Below are positions 5,540-8,488 of a stretch of DNA of 8,488 nucleotides, piece after piece. The first letter of the stretch is position 1. The number at the start of each line of letters is the position of its first letter. A program made the translations under genes and the position numbers. This DNA comes from JBNKDD01 sp050288085. Its GTDB lineage: Bacteria > Chloroflexota > Anaerolineae > Aggregatilineales > UBA3940. Where the stretch lies: assembly GCA_050288085.1 (NCBI GenBank), contig JBNKDD010000249.1, forward strand, positions 1 through 8,488, in the 5' to 3' direction. Under the pieces are notes generated by a model, which searched no databases, was not told the origin of the DNA, and saw only the letters and a program-made list of their open reading frames with translations.

Positions 5540-6331
5540 ATGAGTAAAAATAAACTGACTGATGGATTAGACGCACTCCGTTCTGGGGACAAGCGAACTG
5601 CCCGGCGGATTCTGGGGACCATTGTCCGCCAGGACTCGGATAACCTGGATGCCTGGTGGTATCTTTCTGAAGCTCTGGACGATCCTGAACAGCAGCTAGA
5701 ATGTCTTAAGCAGGTATTGCGCCTTCATCCATCACATGCTGAAGCGCTGAAGAAGAGACTTGAACTGGAACGACGTGTTGCTCGCCATACACCCGCACAA
5801 GGATTGCAACAGCCGACAGTGTATGATACCCGCGATCAGGGTGAGAAACTGGTTGTGGTGGCAGCGGCAGAATCAACCGAGGAGAAAAGCCCTGACGAAC
5901 CGGTCAAACAATCTTCGAGTGATGTCACAGTAATGACTATCGCTGTCTTAATTGCGCTTTGCGCCATTATCGGCACAGTGGCCCTGGTTTGGACGGGCCG
6001 CACCTCGGATTTTTGGGGATTGCAGGGGACGGAGTATGAACCAACGCTTCAACCCCTGGCTTTTGATGTTCCGGCTTGCGCTGCCACGACCAATAACACT
6101 ACCAGCCTTGTCTTCATCAACAATGCGGGGATACCCTTGGATATCTATCGGGGGCCGTTGGGTAAGGAAAAATTCCTAATCACGCTGTCAGTTGATGCCC
6201 AGGCCCCGGTTGAGGTCGAACCGGATGTTACGATCCGGTATGCAGTTGAAACAGAAACGGAAGGATATGTCGGGAGCGGGGCTACGATTGCTGTACCTCA
6301 AGGCCATACCTGCCGCGTTCCGATTCAATAG
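5540..6331 (+). CDS. TPR-like single-pass membrane protein of unknown function (263 aa)
   Basis: No named family is recognised, but the architecture is clear. Residues ~5-75 look like two TPR-type helical hairpins (GLDALRSGDKRTARRIL, then DAWWYLSEALDDPEQQLECL and LRLHPSHAEAL). A variable linker (~80-128), rich in charged and polar residues, precedes one transmembrane helix (~130-152, VMTIAVLIALCAIIGTVALV). Residues 153-263 would lie outside the membrane; they read as a small beta-rich domain with two cysteines (Cys180, Cys257) that could form a disulfide. With no signal peptide, the TPR part should be cytoplasmic, the reverse of the divergent kinase. The start ATG has only a poor ribosome site (GGCGG ending 3 nt before). 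The stop is 7 nt before rsmD, so the two are probably cotranscribed. It is a real gene with unknown role, perhaps related to the neighbouring kinase through shared regulation. Confidence 0.8.
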   Translation: MSKNKLTDGLDALRSGDKRTARRILGTIVRQDSDNLDAWWYLSEALDDPEQQLECLKQVLRLHPSHAEALKKRLELERRVARHTPAQGLQQPTVYDTRDQGEKLVVVAAAESTEEKSPDEPVKQSSSDVTVMTIAVLIALCAIIGTVALVWTGRTSDFWGLQGTEYEPTLQPLAFDVPACAATTNNTTSLVFINNAGIPLDIYRGPLGKEKFLITLSVDAQAPVEVEPDVTIRYAVETETEGYVGSGATIAVPQGHTCRVPIQ

Positions 6332-6338
6332 GGATATT

Positions 6339-6896
6339 ATGCGCGTTATCACCGGTAAGGCTAAAGGCCGTAAATTAAAGATGGTGCCTGGCGATTCCAC
6401 CCGCCCGATCCTGGATCGAATCAAGGAAAACCTGTTCAATATAATTGGGTCGGCGGTACAGGACAGCCGCTGGCTGGACTTGTTCGCCGGGACCGGCGGT
6501 GTCGGAATCGAAGCTCTGAGTCGAGGGGCATCTTATTGCCTGTTCCTTGACCGGGATCGGGTTGCCGTTCGCACCGTTGAGGAAAACCTCGCCATAACCC
6601 AACTATCCGATCTGGCCGAAATCCGCCGGGTCGATGCCTTTGCTTTTCTGAAAGGGAAGCCCGGTGCAGACCGTTTTGAATATATTTTCATTGCCCCGCC
6701 GCAGTATAAAGACATGTGGCGCAAAGCGCTCGAATTGATTGACCAGAAGCCCGAATGGCTCTACCCCGATGGTGTGGTCATCATTCAGATCGATCCCAAG
6801 GAATACGAAGAGCTTCAGCTCCAAAACCTGGAACTCTATGACCAGCGCAGCTACGGCAAGACGATGTTATGTTTTTATGAGTGGCCGGGGGAATAA
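6339..6896 (+). CDS. rsmD: 16S rRNA guanine-N2 methyltransferase (RsmD family)
   Basis: This 185-aa enzyme should methylate a guanine of 16S rRNA at N2 (m2G966 in E. coli) using S-adenosylmethionine during small-subunit assembly. Visible features: the N-terminal MRVITGKAKGRKLKMVPG and TRPILDRIKENLFNII typical of RsmD, SAM-binding motif I LDLFAGTGGVGIEALSRGA (~46-64), acidic DRD (~71-73), and a motif IV region IAPPQY (118-123). The C-terminal DQRSYGKTMLCFYEW (~168-182) is also family-like. Motif IV usually reads D/N-PP-F/Y; Ala here replaces the acidic or amide residue, which may be a lineage trait. I chose ATG 6339 because the protein then begins exactly as RsmD proteins do, has family length, and has AGGG 5 nt before it. 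The longer in-frame opening from 6192 would overlap the previous gene by 140 bases. The 3' end overlaps the convergent cca gene by 22 bp. Confidence 0.9.
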   Translation: MRVITGKAKGRKLKMVPGDSTRPILDRIKENLFNIIGSAVQDSRWLDLFAGTGGVGIEALSRGASYCLFLDRDRVAVRTVEENLAITQLSDLAEIRRVDAFAFLKGKPGADRFEYIFIAPPQYKDMWRKALELIDQKPEWLYPDGVVIIQIDPKEYEELQLQNLELYDQRSYGKTMLCFYEWPGE

Positions 6897-8293
6897 CCTG
6901 CTTGCTGCTTTGCGAATTGAACAGCCTCGTCACGGGTGGTGATCACTCCGGCTGCCTGTTCCTCAACCAGCGAGTTGATAATCCGCCCTATCTGACGGCC
7001 TGGGCGTAGGGCGAGTTCTTGCTTAATCTCATTTCCGTTGAGCAGTGGCCGGGGGGCAACGATCTTGTCATAGCAATGAAAGTATGCTTCAAGGATCGGA
7101 GCCACAGCCTGATCGAGCAGTTGGCCCCATGCGTCAGCCTTGAGCTGATATCCTTCCCTGGCAAGATAACTCGCCAGCCCTACCAGTACACCATCGATTC
7201 CTGCCTCGCCCATTTTTCGGAAATACCGGTGAATGGCCCGGTTATCGGGTGGCTGATCGATCCACCGGTTGAAACTATCCAGATGCTCAAGCGAAGCCAG
7301 CAGCCGTGCTTCGGTATTCGACAGCCGCAGCCACTCGCCCCAGGATTCTTTCACGCCATCCGGTGAAAAAGCTCCCAATAGATTAAGTGCTGCCCTGGAA
7401 CGTCTGGCCCCATAATCCTGATCGAAGTGGGTCTGTAACTGTGTCCGGTAACGATCCAGCACCATCACCGCAATCCCCAGAGTCAACTCGGCGGCGGTGT
7501 CGTCGGTGCGCTCCGAACTGATGATCGTCAATAACTGTTCGAGCTTTTCTACCCGCGTGAATTGGGTATCGATCTCATCGGGTAGGGGGAAGGGACATAT
7601 CACAGCCAGCAAGCCCAGGGCGTTCATAAGCCGGAGCGCACCGGCCCGACGCTTACCATCCAATATTTTGAACAGCTCGTCGCGGACGCGTTCAGGTTGG
7701 TCAAGCACATCCGGCCCAATCCGCAGGGTTGGTCCGAATTCCCGGATGGCCTGAATCGTTTCATGCTCGATGTGCAGCCCCAGTTGAAGTGATTGTCTGA
7801 CAGCTCTCATCGCGCGGATCGGATCGTTTGCAATGCTGGTCGGGCTGCACTGCCTCAGTACCTTATGTGTGAAGAGATCGTCCTGTCCTCCCAGTGGATC
7901 GATCAGGTGCTCAGGGTCATCCAGACGGGCGGCTATCGCATTGACGGTGAAGTCGCGCCCTTTAAGGTCGGCTAACAGGTCATCACCCCGCAGGCTGGCA
8001 ATATCCAGCATCACCCGTCCCTGTTCCGTTTCCAGGATGATCCGCCCGGTGTGTCGCTCCGGGTCAACCGGGTAATAAGCTCCATCCAGGGCATTCGCCA
8101 GCTTTCTCGCGATATGCAGTCCATCATCCGGGGTGGCAAAATCATAATCGTGAATGGGCTGGCCGTGCAGCGCATCACGCACAACGCCACCAACCAGGTA
8201 CAACCTGGATGGATCGGCAGCGGATTTCGCCAACTCCTCGATCAGAGGCGGCCAATGCAGCGGTCGGATAGGAGGAATTGGATTCAGGTTCAC
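6875..8293 (-). CDS. cca: Class II CCA-adding enzyme / poly(A) polymerase family nucleotidyltransferase
   Basis: The protein is 472 aa. It belongs to the class II nucleotidyltransferases that build or repair the 3' CCA of tRNAs, or add poly(A). The N-terminal catalytic core shows LVGGVVRDAL (33-42), the metal-binding DYD (Asp49, Asp51), LDIAS (96-100, a likely third acidic ligand), GRDFTVNAIA (112-121), and DPLGG (132-136). The nucleotide-binding neck is DPIRAMRAVR (157-166) and ERVRDEL (201-207). The remaining ~260 residues are helical and poorly conserved, as expected of the body and tail domains; I see no HD motif. CCA versus poly(A) activity cannot be told from sequence alone. The start is GTG, six bases after the hpt stop, in the same frame and without a clear ribosome site, implying coupled translation. 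No signs of damage. Confidence 0.88.
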   Translation of the reverse strand: MNLNPIPPIRPLHWPPLIEELAKSAADPSRLYLVGGVVRDALHGQPIHDYDFATPDDGLHIARKLANALDGAYYPVDPERHTGRIILETEQGRVMLDIASLRGDDLLADLKGRDFTVNAIAARLDDPEHLIDPLGGQDDLFTHKVLRQCSPTSIANDPIRAMRAVRQSLQLGLHIEHETIQAIREFGPTLRIGPDVLDQPERVRDELFKILDGKRRAGALRLMNALGLLAVICPFPLPDEIDTQFTRVEKLEQLLTIISSERTDDTAAELTLGIAVMVLDRYRTQLQTHFDQDYGARRSRAALNLLGAFSPDGVKESWGEWLRLSNTEARLLASLEHLDSFNRWIDQPPDNRAIHRYFRKMGEAGIDGVLVGLASYLAREGYQLKADAWGQLLDQAVAPILEAYFHCYDKIVAPRPLLNGNEIKQELALRPGRQIGRIINSLVEEQAAGVITTRDEAVQFAKQQAGYSPGHS

Positions 8294-8299
8294 CGGAAA

Positions 8300-8488
8300 T
8301 CAGTTGAAGTTAATCACAACGTCGGGTTTGACCACACCGATGAAGGGCAGGTTGCGGTAGTATTCGTCAATGTCCAGGCCGTAACCGTACACAAACACGT
8401 TCTTGATCGGGAATCCGATATAGTCTAAAGGTACCGCAACTTCCCGTCGTTCGTATTTGTCGAGCAGTGTACACACCCGTAGGCTGGC
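8300..8488 (-). CDS. hpt: Hypoxanthine phosphoribosyltransferase, C-terminal fragment (rest beyond window)
   Basis: The minus strand is open from the window edge to a TGA at 8300-8302, giving the last 62 residues of a protein. They read ASLRVCTLLDKYERREVAV, then LDYIGFPIKNVFVYGYGLDIDEYYRNLPFIGVVKPDV. This matches the end of bacterial hypoxanthine(-guanine) phosphoribosyltransferase: LLDK with the following basic residues, D-Y-I/V-G-F contacting the purine, and GYGLD..E.YRNLP.IGV near the C-terminus. The enzyme salvages hypoxanthine or guanine to IMP or GMP using PRPP in the cytosol. The 5' portion lies outside the window. It precedes cca on the same strand with six bases between stop and start, so the two are probably one operon. 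The VVINFN tail after KPD extends slightly beyond the usual end. Confidence 0.9.
   Translation of the reverse strand, partial: ASLRVCTLLDKYERREVAVPLDYIGFPIKNVFVYGYGLDIDEYYRNLPFIGVVKPDVVINFN

Noticed and set aside
6192..6338. N-terminal extension of rsmD to an ATG at 6192
   Set aside because: The extra 49 residues overlap the end of the TPR/TM gene and look unlike RsmD. The ATG at 6339 has a ribosome site and gives the family's usual N-terminus and length.

Overview
The window (8,488 bp, moderate GC) looks like ordinary chromosomal DNA from a free-living bacterium. I infer a member of the Chloroflexota, probably an Anaerolineae-like lineage. The reasons are a Hanks-type kinase with a long TPR ectodomain, small TPR/single-TM proteins, an RsmD carrying an APPQY-type motif, and the hpt-cca linkage. 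This is recognition from memory, not a search result. There are no transposases, CRISPR arrays, phage genes, tRNAs or rRNAs.

Layout. (1) Positions 1-2042, plus strand: the 3' part of a YyaL/SSP411-type thioredoxin-domain protein, translationally coupled through a TTG start to a 100-aa membrane protein. (2) Positions 2043-2089: a perfect 11-bp stem that serves as a terminator between convergent genes. (3) Positions 2090-5065, minus strand: an operon of a membrane-anchored Ser/Thr kinase with about ten extracytoplasmic TPR-like repeats, followed by a SpoIIAA-like (STAS-type) protein with a long charged tail. (4) Positions 5066-5539: an AT-rich divergent intergenic region dense in signals. It holds a good sigma70-type promoter toward the kinase, a weaker one toward the right, repeated AAACTCTA motifs, an 11-bp-spaced GGTTTGAA repeat and two RNA-type hairpins. 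(5) Positions 5540-6896, plus strand: a cytoplasmic-TPR/single-TM protein of unknown function, then rsmD (16S rRNA guanine-N2 methyltransferase). (6) Positions 8488-6875, minus strand: the C-terminal end of hypoxanthine phosphoribosyltransferase, then a class II CCA-adding/poly(A) polymerase family enzyme. The latter overlaps the end of rsmD tail to tail.

How the genes may work together. The centre is a small signalling locus: a transmembrane kinase with a protein-interaction ectodomain, a STAS-like protein as a plausible phosphorylation target or partner, and a divergently transcribed TPR membrane protein that may share its regulatory region. The flanks are housekeeping genes: rRNA methylation, tRNA 3' end maturation and purine salvage. 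The most interesting material is the kinase/STAS pairing and the repeat-rich divergent control region. No obvious exotic defence or mobile system is present.
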